Positions 46,415 to 58,199 of a stretch of DNA of 64,000 bases are shown here, in pieces. Origin of the DNA: Leptodactylus fallax (taxonomy: Eukaryota > Chordata > Amphibia > Anura > Leptodactylidae); contig CAMRHE010000655.1 in assembly GCA_947044405.1 (NCBI GenBank), forward strand, positions 620,001 through 684,000. The letters are read 5' to 3'. The notes beneath the pieces are model-generated. The model was not told where the DNA came from. It made no database searches and saw nothing but the letters and a program-made list of their open reading frames with translations. Position numbers and translations under genes: made by a program. Each line of letters begins with the position of its first letter. The stretch's first letter is position 1.

Positions 46415-46809
46415 TTAAAGGGAGTCTAACACCACCCCCAAGTATATTCACCTATCTCCAACAGAGCACATTACAGTGATAAGCATTATACCTTTGTTAT
46501 GTAGGTTATTTTTGTAGATTTGTAGAAAAACAACTTATGCAAATGAGGCACTTGGTGCACTGGGGGCGGGCCCTCCACTCCTTGGAGCACTGCTTTTGCT
46601 ACTCAAATAGGTTTGAATCTGACCAAGGACAACATCTGTAAGGACTTTGCATGTCCCCATGTTTGTGCAGATTTTCTCCGGGTACTCCAGTTTCTCACAC
46701 TCCAAAGACATACTGATAGGGAATGTACTGTAGATTATGAGTCCAAGTCAGGACAGTTACTGACATGTCTGCAGAATATGCTGGCGCTATACAAGAAAGC
46801 AAAATAAAT
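46415..46809. other. No gene seen; repeat-like start
   Basis: It begins AAAGGGAGTCTAACACCACC, the usual text of an AGGGAATCTGTCAG-type element end; the opposite arm is not evident. Confidence 0.4.
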
Positions 46810-47060
46810 AATCTTGAGGTTCGGTCCTCTAATTTGAATCGGAAGTCCTTAGTGTCCTCTTCTGGTCTGTAATGAGCGTCATGCGTCCCAGGGTCATTGC
46901 TGATGCCTGTGATTGGGCCACAGTGGTCACATGGGGCGCGCTGAGCATAAGTGTTTGTTATGCTCAGCTTATAATACTCTGGGGTCCGTTCAGCCTGAAA
47001 CAAACCCGAGGACCGAGCCTCATGAATATTTGTCGAAATAAATCTTGTAAAGTTTGTCAA
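46810..47060. mobile_element. Remnant of the hairpin-core family
   Basis: GGCCACAGTGGTCACATGG and half a hairpin (TTATAATACTCTGGGGTC) match the core shared by the hAT elements. The ends read GAGGTTCGGTCCTC and GAGGACCGAGCCTC, which face each other. Confidence 0.55.
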
Positions 47061-48019
47061 TGTCTAATACTAACCAGTTGCGATTTACAGTTGCAGCATG
47101 GTGGATGAGATTTATCAAATGCAAAGGTTGAAAGCTTTCGAAGACCTACAGGAATTCCTGCAGGTGAGCCAGAGGAAAAAAAACATAGGTGGGTTTTGCC
47201 ATGGCGACTTTTAGGAAAACACCCTGCTAAAATTCAGCAGCATGCCCATCCCGTGTGTCCCCCAGCCTAATAATGCCAGCTGTATTCTGTATTTCATAGT
47301 AAATGGGAAGAATACTGTGACGTCTTGTGCAGAGACAGATGGGCGCCTGCGTATTTTCTTGCATTAGCTAGTGAGAATAAAGGAGATTAGATATTCATCT
47401 ATCCGGTACAAAATGTGCAAAATAAAGCAGGACGAAATCCAATCCAATCCATGACATTGAGTATGGTCGCGCGGCTGCCCACTGCCTGAGGTCATGGTGT
47501 AGGAACATTTGCAGAACTTCCTTACATATAATTACAGAAGACTTATTACCATTTGGAGGAAGAAATCCCAACTTTCAAGAAGTTTAGAGATTACATCAGT
47601 AGCAAAATCCTATTCCTGTCATGGCAGGAAGGGGAGGAGGAGGCGATCCTCTTATTAGATAATTGAGACCTTGGGAAGGAACAAAACTAGAGAACAGGTC
47701 ACATGAACGGGTCAATAATCCGATGTTATCAGGTAAGGAAAAAGAGACTTATAATACATCAGCGTGAAGTGATTCATCTATTGTATGTTACATGTATGTT
47801 GAGCGCTCGCCTCTTTAAGTCTTATCAAGCACGGTGCCATGTGTTGTATAGTGGCTGGGCTTGGTATTGCAAAGCTGTAAACTGGCCATGTGACCAATGA
47901 ATGTGACGTCGCATGAAGTGGAAGCGTGCTTACCTGAGTGCTGATTCTGCTTTGAACAGCTGATCTTTGGAGGTACTGGGTGTCTTCCCACAGATCTAAT
48001 AGCTGGAGCTTCACTGATG
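47061..48019. other. No gene seen
   Basis: Unique-looking sequence with short frames of no recognised family. Confidence 0.4.
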
Positions 48020-48285
48020 CCAGTGCAGTTGAAATTTTTTTTCTCTAGCCCCCACCATTCCTGAGCAATCAGTGCAGTTAGTTTTGGTGTCTTATATGCT
48101 AAGTAGACTCTCTACTGTCAGGTGGGCAGAGTCAGGAAGGAGCAGGCAACCAGAGGCAGGCAGTGTCAGAGCTCAGAATCACACTCCCTTGTTTGCTCCC
48201 ATCTGATGCCGCCCACCTGACAGTACAGGGTCTAATTAGCATATCAGGCACCAAAACTAACAGCATTTATTGCTCGGGAAAAAAT
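48020..48285. mobile_element. Palindromic MITE
   Basis: The arms face each other: CAGTGCAGTTGAAATTTTTT against AATTCCAACTGTGC, and CTACTGTCAGGTGGGC against GCCCACCTGACAGTA. A one-armed relative lies at 25315-25470. The target duplication was not determined. Confidence 0.65.
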
Positions 48286-48314
48286 TCCAACTGTGCTTAA
48301 ACAAGTGGAGTAGC

Positions 48315-48953
48315 TGTAACGTCTCTGCCTGTTCGGGTCTCTGCGGCGCAGGAGGCATGTTCAGTTTAATTCCTTTGCATAGGGTTCTTGTTGCTCAGTC
48401 TGAACACTGTCCTGGTACCTCTTGTCTGTAATTGAATTTCAACCACACCCACCTCCTGCACCTTTGTTTTCCTCTGCTCCTCTAATAGTTAACCTCAGCC
48501 TTGCCTGTGTAATTGACAGCCTATCATCCTATCAAGTCTGGGGCGGGTTCTTTCTTCCTATTTATTCTTTGCGCACATTCACATTAGCGCTTGCTATTGC
48601 TTCTGCGTACTGGCCTTTACTCCTTGCTGTTTTTGTTACCTGTATTCCTATTTCTGAACTCTGGCTTTGACTTTGACTATTCTCTTGGATTGTGATTTTG
48701 TACTTCATTGCTGGTCTGTTAGCGACCCCTTGGCTAGCTGATCTCCCTTTTTGTTGTTTGTCCTGTCCACGCTCTGTGTTGCCACTTATATTAAGAAGGG
48801 ACTGTCAACCAGTTGCTGTCTGTCTCCTAGGACAGATCAGGCAAGTTAGCCTGGGTTTTTTTTCAGTTTTAGGGCTCACTGTCTTGTTGTGCCCCTCCCC
48901 CCCAGGGTTCTGCAGCAATACTGGGGAATTGCTCAACTGGCAATTCCCATACA
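48315..48953 (+). mobile_element. Solo LTR, 5-bp target duplication GTAGC
   Basis: It starts TGTAACGTCTCTGCC and ends CCCATACA; GTAGC flanks both sides (48310-48314 and 48954-48958). Same family as 7519-8171 but in opposite orientation. The two copies are clearly diverged, so they are independent insertions. Confidence 0.88.
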
Positions 48954-48958
48954 GTAGC

Positions 48959-49307
48959 GCTCAGGATAGGCCATTAATATATGATCAATACAAGGCGAAG
49001 ACCCATCCCCTGGACCGATCATCTGTACAGAACCACTTCCAGTGCCCATCTTGCACACAATATGGGGCCAGGAGTATAAAGCTCTGTTCTCTGTGTAGTG
49101 GGAGCTGAGCTGCAGTGAAGGCGCCAGGCTGCTATACAGCAGATGAAGCTTTCTTCTTCTGGCCCCATATTGTGTACTGGATCGGGGTGCAGAAGCGGCT
49201 CCCATACAAATGATCGGTTCAGGGACATGTGTCAGCTCCCTATTGATCAGGTATTTATGGCCTATCCTGAAGATAGACCATGAAAAAAATAAGCCCTGAC
49301 AATCCCT
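48959..49307. mobile_element. Truncated palindromic MITE
   Basis: The text corresponds to 51025-51435: TCAGGATAGGCC, the mirrored GCTGTATAC region, then GGTATTTATGGCCTATCC. It ends before TTAA at 49308-49311. The left end is missing or lies beyond the solo LTR. Confidence 0.7.
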
Positions 49308-49975
49308 TTAAGTCTAAGTGTACGGCAGCAGTACTGTATATGCAGGGTCGGACTGGCCCACCGGGGAACCGGTGAATCCACCGGTGGGCCCCGAGCCCCG
49401 ACTATTAGTCCTCATGTCATGGGGGCCCGATTGGGATCCTAACCATCCCGATCGGACCCCTGACCAGAGGCGTAACGATCGCGGTCGCAGGGGGTGCGAC
49501 CGCGACCGGACCCGGTAGGGTACGGGGCCCGCGGCCAGCTGGAGATGGCTGGGCCCCGGACCATTATGATAGCGGTCGGGGAAAGTCTGGTTCCCCGACC
49601 GCTATACATACTGTTATTAGAAAGGGGCCCTGGAATATTGCAGGCCCCTTTCCAATAGATAGCAGCCCAGGGGAGGTGACTGAAAACAATAAACACATAT
49701 TCTCACCTCTCCTGGGCGCAGCGTCCTCTTCGGCGCTCCTCCGTCATCACTGAGGCCTGTGATTAGGCCCCAGCGGTCACATGGGGCGCGGCCGTGTAAT
49801 GACGTCAGTGCGCCCTCACGTGACCGCTGAGGCCCAATCACAGGCCTCAGCAGCGACGTCGGAAAAGGGCCTGAAGACGCTGAAGATGGCAGGATGGAGC
49901 AAGGATGCCAAGGAAAGGTAAAGTAAGGTGAGTATGAGTGTTTGTTATTTTTAGTCACTTCCCCTGGGCCTCCGA

Positions 49976-50017
49976 TTATTATACTCTGGGGTCTGAGGAG
50001 ACCCCACAGTATAATAA
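49976..50017. repeat. Core hairpin
   Basis: TTATTATACTCTGGGGTCT faces AGACCCCACAGTATAATAA with one mismatch. Confidence 0.85.
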
Positions 50018-50052
50018 TAGCACTGAAGCGGAGCGGTGGGGGGCTATTGGGC

Positions 50053-50540
50053 GCATATAATACTGGGTGGAGGCCACTGTAGAGAGCATATAATACTGGG
50101 TGGGGGCCACTGTAGAGAGCATATAATACTGGGTGGGGGCCACTGTGGAGCTTATAATACTGGATGGGGGCCCCTGTAGAGAGCATATAATACTGGGTGG
50201 GGGCCACTGTGGAGCTTATAATACTGGATGGGGGCCCCTGTAGAGAGCATATAATACTGGGTGGGGGCCACTGTGGAGCTTATAATACTGGATGGGGGCC
50301 CCTGTAGAGAGCATATAATACTGGGTGGGGGCCACTGTGGGGAGCATATAATACTGGTTGGGGGCCATTGTGGAGCTTATAATACTGGGTGGGGGCCACT
50401 GTGGAGCTTATAATACTGGATGGGGGCCCCTGTAGAGAGCATATAATACTGGGTGGGGGCCACTGTAGAGCTTATAATACTGGGTGGGGGCCACTGTGGA
50501 GCTTATAATACAGGGTGGGGGCCACTGTGGAGCTTATACT
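50053..50540. repeat. 31/33-bp minisatellite
   Basis: Units such as GCATATAATACTGGGTGGGG plus GCCACTGTAGAGA (33 bp) alternate with 31-bp forms carrying GCTTATAATACTGGATGGG. In the middle they form dimers of about 64 bp. Confidence 0.92.
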
Positions 50541-50582
50541 CCATACAGTGGCTCCTTCATTTTTTTTTTAATTACGCCGGGA

Positions 50583-51020
50583 CAGGTGAAAAAAACAAAA
50601 CAAAACAAAAAACCCCCCAAACTTTCTCTCCTGTCCCCAGTGTCTCCCAGCGCGGTTCGGTCCTGCAGTTCTGTTGTTTTCTTCCAGCGGAAGTCCCCCC
50701 CCCTGCACGTGACTACCTGTGACGTCACATGACCCCTGAGGCCAATCAGCAGCCTAAGGGAAGGGACCTGGGACGTCACAGCCAGTGAGGACTTCCGGCA
50801 AAAATAAGACAGCGGAGCTGCAGGACCGGACCGTGCTGGGAGGACACCGGAGCACCGGAGACAGGTGAATATGTTTAGTGTGGTTTTTTTGGGGGGTTTT
50901 TGGGGGGGGGGGGGAGTAGGGGGGATTTACCTCCCCCGGACTAATTATTAAAAAAGAAAAAAAATTATACTGGACAACCTCTTTAAAGTGTGGCGCATTA
51001 GGGGGGCCCTGGGGGGTATA
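50583..51020. other. Palindromic-looking interior sequence
   Basis: GACAGGTGAAAAAAAC on the left and ACCGGAGACAGGTGAATATG near 50865 suggest part of another palindromic element. It ends GGACAACCTCTTTAA near 50987. Ends were not resolved. Confidence 0.4.
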
Positions 51021-51024
51021 TTAA

Positions 51025-51435
51025 ATGGGTTGTCCAGGCATAATTTGTTATGGTTTATCCTCAGGATAGGCCATAGATACCTGATCTGTAGGGGGCTGAC
51101 CCCGGACCGATCAGCTGTACGGAGCCACTTCTGATGCCCGTACTGTACACAATACAGGGCCAGAAGCAGAAAGCTCTGTCCACTGTATATTAGCCGGGCA
51201 CCTTCACTGTATCTCGGCACTTATTGAAGTCAGTAGGGGCTGAGCTGCAGTGAAGGCGCCGGGCTGCTATACAGCGGATGGAGCTTTCTGCTTTCGGCCC
51301 TGTGTTGTGTACAGAACGGACTCTGGAAGTGGCTCCGAACAGCTGATGGGGCCGTGTGTCAGCCCCCTACCGATCAGGTATTTATGGCCTATCCTGAGCA
51401 CAGGCCATAAAAAAGATTAACCCTGGACAACCCCT
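51025..51435. mobile_element. Palindromic MITE, TTAA-flanked, complete
   Basis: It starts ATGGGTTGTCCAGG and ends CCTGGACAACCCCT, with arms of about 190 bp and TTAA at 51021-51024 and 51436-51439. Inner arms include GGATAGGCCATAGATACCTG against CAGGTATTTATGGCCTATCC. It is the best copy of a family with fragments at 6748, 13153, 43975, 48959 and 63890. Confidence 0.85.
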
Positions 51436-51616
51436 TTAATATGCCCCACACAGTTTAATGTCCCCCCCACAGGATGTTAGCCCCCATCACTGCTCCCACA
51501 CAATATAATGACCCCATCACTATTCCCCATACAGTATGGGGGACCAGTGAAGAGGCCACTATGTGGGGGGACCAGTGAAGTAACCATAGAAATATTTGGC
51601 CCAGACAACCCCTTAA

Positions 51617-51974
51617 AATAGGTTGTCCATAAACTGGAGCCTCCACTGTGTCGGTCGCCAGGGGAAGTGTAAAAATAAGAAAATTAAAAAAAAAAAAAGC
51701 ATACTCACCTGTCCCCAGCACCCCGATGTCCCCTGCCTGTGTCTGTTCGGTCTCATGGCGGCGCCTCATTTCTGGAAATCCTGTACCTAATTGGTCTTAG
51801 CGATCACATGAGGTGCAGGACTCCCAGCAAGGAGTCGCCGGCACGAGACTGAATGGACACTGACAGCGGACAATAGAGCGCCGGGGACAGGTGAGTATGC
51901 TTTTTAATTTACTTATTTTTTACTTTACACCTCCCGCCAGCTACATTAGTTGCTCCAGTGCCTGGACAACCTCT
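51617..51974. mobile_element. TTAA-flanked MITE
   Basis: AATAGGTTGTCCATAAACTG and GCCTGGACAACCTC are inverted ends; TTAA lies at 51613-51616 and 51975-51978. Subterminal CATACTCACCTGTCC mirrors GGACAGGTGAGTATG. Confidence 0.8.
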
Positions 51975-52338
51975 TTAAAGGATTTATCCATCTTTCTAAT
52001 ATTGATGGCCTGTCCTTAGGATAGGCCATCAATATTACATCTGCGATGATACAACAGCCAGGACCTCTGCAGATCAGCTTTTCCAGGACAGTGCGGCTAC
52101 AGGTAAAGGTAACAATTCTTGGAGCCACGCTGCTTACTTGCCATACAAGGTGTAGCAGTAGGTTTAGGTAGTGCAGTGGTGCACATGGTATAGTGGTTGA
52201 GCAGCGTGGCTCCCAACATGTTATTACCTTTAGCCGCCCTGTCTCGGTACCGCTGATCTGCAGGGGTCCTGATGGTGGGCCCCTAGAAACAATTCCATTG
52301 GTGGGCCCTAGACATCCCAGTCCGACACTGTGTATATG

Positions 52339-53094
52339 GTTATGTAGGATAGTCTGAATGCTGGAGCCCATGTTAAATATCAGCACTGGGGCTCACATGA
52401 CTTTCTCCCCTGTGCAACAAGAGCTACATAAATGTATTCAAATAATCTTTTTTATAATCTCCACTAAATATCTACTAAATGTATGATAGAAATAATCAAT
52501 GTCACACTTTTCCAGTCTTTTCTCTTGCAACTCCTGAATAAATGACATCTTTATGAGATGTTGACTATAGAGTACATTACTACAATTGCCATATTCCCTT
52601 TGCAGCCGGTTTTGTCCTTTCAGCTATTGTTACAGATTGCACATGTATATTTACTTCATAAATCTCTCTGAATACACCAAGTCTAAAAAGCTTGACGGAA
52701 ATGCACATGTAATAATTAAATGGTGGAACATAAACCTGATAATCTCCGTCTTCTGACCTGATTCTTTCAGCTAGTCAGATCTTGCACTGACTTCATCAGC
52801 ATATGGAGCCGAGCCTGTCCTTTATTCAGTGCCTGATATGGAGGCGGAATATCAATTGCCTTTATAGTGATTTTTATTGAATACTGGAAATAATCTGAGA
52901 TGTAAACTGAACTTGTTATAACATGAACTATCAATGTTCAGATTTCCTTGAGATCCTTGAACTGCATACATTAGATTTTTATTTATGAAGGTATCTCTAA
53001 GTACCACCGGGGATGAAAGTCATGCAGAATTGAATGGAGAGTTAAGCAACTTGGACAGGGAAGTTTATAAAGATGAATTTGACATTTAATTCAA
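52339..53094. other. No gene seen
   Basis: Unique-looking sequence. Confidence 0.4.
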
Positions 53095-54560
53095 GTGAAA
53101 TCTGCCATCATTATTATGCTGGTGTTCATGCTCATAATATAATCACAAGACTATAGGTCACTGCTTTACATAAGACTAGCACACTCCTCTCCTGCTGCTG
53201 ATATCATTCCCATCATATGATTGACTACCTACAGTATGTTCTATTCCACTAGCTTCATTCACCTATTATATATAATCCTGTTAATTCTATGTTAATCTTG
53301 TTAAATAATTCTATTCCCACTACTTTCCTGTACCTGTCATATATATTTCTGCCATCACTAACTTAATCACAAAAGGATAAGCCACTGCTTCCAACAAGAT
53401 CGACACACTCCTCTCCTGCTGCTATCATTCTCATCATATGTGGCTACAGCATGTTCTACTCCACTAGCTTCATACACCTATCACATATAATCCTGCCATC
53501 ACTAACATAACCACAAAAGGATAGGTCACTGCTTCCAACAAGATCAGCACACTCCTCTCCTACTGCTGTTATCATTTTCATCATATGATTGGCTACAGCA
53601 TATTATATTCCCACTACATTCCTGCACCTGTCATATATAATCCTGCCATCACTAACAAAATTGGTTACTGCTTCAATCAAAATCAACACACTCCTCTCCT
53701 GCTTCTGCCTTCACTCCTATTCTGTGATTGGCTACAGCATGTTCAGTTCCACTAGTTTCAGGCACCTTTCATATATATAATCCTGCCATCACTAACATAA
53801 TCACAAGAGGATAGGTCACTGCTTCCAACAAGATCCACACACTACTCTCATGCTGCTATTAGTCCCATAATATGACAGGCTCCCACTGCTTCATGTCATA
53901 TGCAAAATCAGTCACTGCTTCCATTACAATCAACACACTCCTCTCCTGCTTCTGCCATCATTCCCTTCCTGTGATTGGCTACAGCATGTTCTGTTCCACT
54001 AATTTCAGGCACCTGTCATATACAATCCTGCCCTGATTAACAAAATCAGAAGAGATAGGTCACTGCTTCTAACAAGATCCACACACTACTCTCCTGCTGC
54101 TGTCATCATGCCCATGATGTGCTTAGCTTCAGCATGTTCACTCCCCATTAGATTCATGCAACATTCTCATATAGCCCTGAAATCACTAATATCACTTAAA
54201 AAAGGATAGGTCATTGCTTCCAACAATAGCAGTACACTGCTCTCTTGTGATACCTATGACTAGCTGCAACATATTCTATGCTCACTATCTTCATGCCTCT
54301 GTTATGTATAGTCCTGGAATTGGCAAAAATATCACATGAAATAATAAGTCACTGCCCTCCAACAAGAACAACACACTCTGTGTACTGCTCCTGTCAAAAT
54401 TTCCATAATATGATTGTCCATTGACATATCTCCTCCCTCCATTACACAACACCATGTCTGAAGAAGAGAGCTAGCACTCTCAAAAGCTTACTATCAAACA
54501 TACTCAGTTAGCCTCTAAAAGGTATTGCCTGATTTCTTCACTCTTCCAATCCATTACACT
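53095..54560. repeat. Degenerate ~150-160-bp tandem array
   Basis: About nine diverged copies of a unit containing GGATAGGTCACTGCTTCCAAC, ACACTCCTCTCCTGCTGCT, GATTGGCTACAGCATGTTC and AATCCTGCCATCACTAAC in fixed order. The array appears to resume after the insertion at 54613-55378 (CACAAAATCAGCACACTC). Confidence 0.85.
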
Positions 54561-54612
54561 AAAGCAGTCCTGTGCTCACTTACATAACTACTGTACATAA
54601 ATGGGTCATTGC

Positions 54613-55378
54613 TAGTGATGAGCGAACCCGAACTGCACAGTTCGGGTCTGTGCCGAACTTTGTGCGTTCGGGTACCCGACCCCGAACGTCAGTGCTGACG
54701 TTCGGGTCCGGGTTCGGCTCATCCATAAAGCTGGTTGATTGATCAGCTTTAACCCCCTGTGATCACTGTGGGAGCCCAGCTGTATCTGACAGCCAGGCTC
54801 CCGCTGTTTAACCCTTAAGATGCTGCGGTCAATAGCGAAAGCGTCATCTTAGGTGTTTGTCAGGAAACTGAATGCCGCGGTGGGCATCGGGAGCGGGTGT
54901 TAGCTGTAACTGACTGCTAACACCCTGCTCCTTAACCCCCGATCAGAGCTGACCTCCGACAGCGGCATTCAAGGGGTTCTGCCATGCTAAATGTCCCCCT
55001 GGGCACCCCCCTGGGATCTGGCCAGTGACACCGGGCTGCAAGTGGCCTCCAGTACCTGGTTGATCCTGCTGAGACTGAGGAAGTCAGCCTATGCATCTGC
55101 ATAGGCTGACTTCCTTTATAGACTGCAATACATGTGTATTGCAGTCTATAGTGCTGAACCAGCGAATGGTGTATCGCTGGTTCAGGTCCCATAGTGGGAC
55201 ATCACAGAAAAGTCTCAAAGTTCGGGTTCCCAAAAAAAAAAAAATTTTTAAAAGTTCGGGTCCCCATTGATTTCAATGGGGTTTGGGTTCGGTTCAAGTT
55301 CGGGTACCCGAACTGAACTTTTGGGCAAAGTTTGGAGGAACGCGTCGAACCCAAACTTCGACAGGTTTGCTCAACACT
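54613..55378. mobile_element. hAT-like non-autonomous element inserted in the tandem array
   Basis: The left end TAGTGATGAGCGAACCC and right end GGTTTGCTCAACACT are loosely inverted. Several internal palindromes of GTTCGGGTACCCGAAC type are present near both ends. No clean 8-bp duplication was found, so the borders are good to a few bases only. Confidence 0.65.
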
Positions 55379-55750
55379 GTTTCTCACAAAATCAGCACAC
55401 TCATCCTGTACTGTGTATTATTCTGCCCTGTTCAAAGCAAGAGGAAGATTCTCCAATCTTATGGCATTAAAGCTCAGTTATTTGATAATAAAAAATTATG
55501 CAACTTTCAGATAATATTTTTGTTTATTTCACTTCCTTATATTTTTAGCTGCTTGTTTTCAGCAAGTGGAAACATTACTTTGTTTACTTAGAGAGACTAA
55601 GACACCATCCTCACCAGAGCTTGTTACAAAGTAGCAAGGTCGATAAATATTATTAGTAGAGATGGGCAAACCTCACAAAAAATTGTTCAGTTGGCTTAGG
55701 TCCCTGCTTTGTTTTGGGTTGAACAAGTTTGGATAGAACGGGAAGTGAAA

Positions 55751-55791
55751 TTATTATACTCTAGTGTCTCTTCAGACCCCAGAGAATAATA
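55751..55791. repeat. Core hairpin, left
   Basis: TTATTATACTCTAGTGTCT faces AGACCCCAGAGAATAATA, with several mismatches. Confidence 0.75.
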
Positions 55792-56105
55792 GGTGAAGGG
55801 GTGAGGTGTAAAAATTAAAAAAACATTTATACTCACCTCTCTCTCCTCGTCTCTTCAGTGGTGTCATGTTTCCAGGGTCACCACTAAGACCTGTGATTGG
55901 GCCGTAGTGGTGACATGTGCATGCTGAGAGTTATGACCCTCATTGTGCCCATGTCACCTCTGTGTTCCAATCACAGGCCTCGGTGGTGAGCCTGGAAACA
56001 TGACATCACCAGGAGAGCACTGGACGCCATGAGGAGGTACAAAAGAAGTGAGGGAAGGTGAGTATAAACGTGTTTTACTTTTTACACCCCCTCTCAGCCT
56101 CCACC

Positions 56106-56146
56106 TATTATACTCTGGGTCTTAAGAAAGACCATAGTATAATAAT
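56106..56146. repeat. Core hairpin, right
   Basis: TATTATACTCTGGGTCTT faces AAGACCATAGTATAATA across a short loop. Confidence 0.75.
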
Positions 56147-56289
56147 TTACCACAAAGCCTCTTGCGGTGACCATTCTAGTGTCTGAGACAAATCACCAAT
56201 TGTTCGGTTTAGTGAAAAACCAAACAATTTGGGATATTCAGGTAAAACCTGGCTCGTGCTGAAGCGGTTCGCCCATCTCTAATTTTTAG

Positions 56290-57425
56290 GCGATGTTCAC
56301 AATATGTACTGTTTATTGCAGTTCTGCTTCATTACATGACATTGTATATGTTGTATGACTGTTTCATACAAGCCCTGATGGACCGTACTAACTATAATAG
56401 GGTCTGTCAGATTTCCATCATGTTATCTAACATAATAGCATGGCCTGCTGCACCATGTTGTACACCTTTTTTGGTGGCATCTGTGAGCCCGACTTCTAAC
56501 GGAGCCTCAGATGAAGATGTAAACATAGCCTTAGCTGAAAACCAGGGCAGGAGATAGATTCATGCTGCTGCTGTGCTTAGTTTACAAAGGATTCTTAAAT
56601 GTATAAATTGTAACAATATATCTGTGACTACTATGGAGAAAATGGGGAGGAGCCTCATGGTTACTTCCCTTTAGCCACCACTTGGGATAACTCCCAATAG
56701 ATTTTCCATTTCCCATGGTTTACTTTCTCTAGGATTACCTGACCTCTGGGAAATATAACAGAATTTGATAAAAAAGAAGCTTAGTCTGAGAAATCCATGA
56801 AAGGAATGTGTCACCAAAAATTACTTACGTTTTAAACCTAATGTTTATGTTAAGCAAATTTATTTAAGAATTTTTGATATTTTCTATATTTTTAAAAAAG
56901 TACTATCTCATGCAATTTTTACTTTGGCTGCCAAGCCTAATAATAGACTGACACTTGCTGATTCTGTCTGGGTTTTCTTTGCAGCAGTAAATCAGGTTTT
57001 AATAAATTAATTTAAAAAAAATTGGCAATACAGCCCTTTTAAATTTGTCACCATGCATTGTACTCCAAAGCATTGTACTCCTGGTCCCCAGTTTTTCACT
57101 GTGTTACACAGACATGTCCCTTCTTACATTTCCTCTGGACACGTACAGATATGTTGCACGAGATGAGCAGCTTTTCAAAACAACATTTTGTGTTCCATCT
57201 ATCCTATATGTTTCTAAGTGTGGTCACCCAGTGGTCATGTTGTGAATTGCATTTCAGCCTGTCAAGAATTTTGCTAACATGTTGTGATAATGTATCCAAT
57301 TGGTTTAATAAGAAATTGGAGTCTTTAAATCAAATTTTTTACCAAGTGGTCCCCTACTGTGTATTCTATTTATACTTTATAACATCCAAGAGTGAAAACT
57401 TTACGGAACCTCTTGTCAAATGTTA
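56290..57425. other. No gene seen; copy of the dispersed repeat
   Basis: At about 57150-57330, GATATGTTGCACGAGATGAG and GTCACCCAGTGGTCATG match the repeat at 32568 and 59780. The rest looks unique; a one-armed MITE may lie at 56790-57010. Confidence 0.45.
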
Positions 57426-58199
57426 TTAACCATTTCTTTAGTGGTTCCTTTTCCCTGGTTCATGACCAGACACATTTTTTTTTTTTGGCACATGTGGTTT
57501 TTTTGGTTCGGGTGATTCAAAAAATTTTTGTACTTTTATTTATTGATACATAGAGATTTATTTTTATGTCATTTTTATTTTTGCTTATTTTATTAATTTT
57601 TTTTTAAATATTAGATAAAATGTAAAAAAAAAAAAAAATAGGGAAAATGTGTCTGTTTTGCATTTTTCTATTTTTTTAAATTTTTTTTTTTTTAATACCA
57701 CAAAGTGCTAGCAAAATATTTTTTTAAAGATAGTTTTCCCTCTGTAATTTTTATGTAGGCGCCAAATAGCTTTGTGTTTCTGGGAATGGAGATTGAACCT
57801 GCGATGTGGACATAGCAGTGATTTTTTTTATTTTACTTATTTTTTTTTGCCTTAACGTTTATTTTTTTTATTTTTATGTTTACACATTATACCTCCCATA
57901 AGGTCATAATAGATATTTGTGGGGCTCTTTTAACATTTTACATTTTTTTTTTTTTTTTTGCTGATTTTCCTCCAGCACATGACCGCCAGGCTGGGAAGCC
58001 ACAATTCCTATAGGTGTACCCGCAGCTGTATATAGTGATAGGAAAGGCAGGGACAGTAATAAACCATCCCTGCCTTCTCTCTGGAATGTTTGACTGTATC
58101 CCTGCTAGAGATCATGCAGCTGCTATACATATACATATATATATACAGTATATATACACAGGTACATCCTTGCAGAAATACTGCGTCCACCCAGACATA

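Larger units (their letters stand above)
49465..50582. mobile_element. Nested hAT-like element with hairpin core and minisatellite
   Basis: It starts CAGAGGCGTAACGATCG, close to the end of the element at 29588, and continues with a hairpin (TAGCGGTCGGGGAA against TTCCCCGACCGCTA), a spacer homologous to that at 11475, a core hairpin (49976) and a minisatellite (50053-50540). The right border (near ATTACGCC at 50571) is uncertain and no duplication was found. Confidence 0.6.
49343..52330. mobile_element. Large non-autonomous hAT element filled with nested elements
   Basis: The ends CAGGGTCGGACTGG and CCAGTCCGACACTG are inverted. TGTATATG flanks both sides exactly (49335-49342 and 52331-52338), an 8-bp hAT duplication. 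At least three smaller elements sit inside: a hairpin-core element (from about 49465), a TTAA palindrome (51025-51435) and another TTAA element (51617-51974). No transposase is encoded. Own sequence next to the ends includes GGTGGGCCC on both sides. Confidence 0.9.
55657..56281. mobile_element. hAT-type element with hairpin core
   Basis: The ends TAGAGATGGGCAAAC and GTTCGCCCATCTCTA are inverted. The flanks ATTATTAG and ATTTTTAG match at seven of eight positions. The core between hairpins 55751 and 56106 is homologous to those at 29697 and 32773 (ATACTCACCTCTCTC, GTGATTGGGCC, AATCACAGGCCTC), yet the termini belong to a different family. Confidence 0.85.

Noticed and set aside
47700..48015. Short frames on both strands that might be a small gene
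   Set aside because: Short, overlapping on opposite strands, no recognisable domain or splice pattern.
49465..50582. Claiming a complete inner hAT with target duplication
   Set aside because: The left end is convincing but the right border and duplication could not be found; kept at moderate confidence only.
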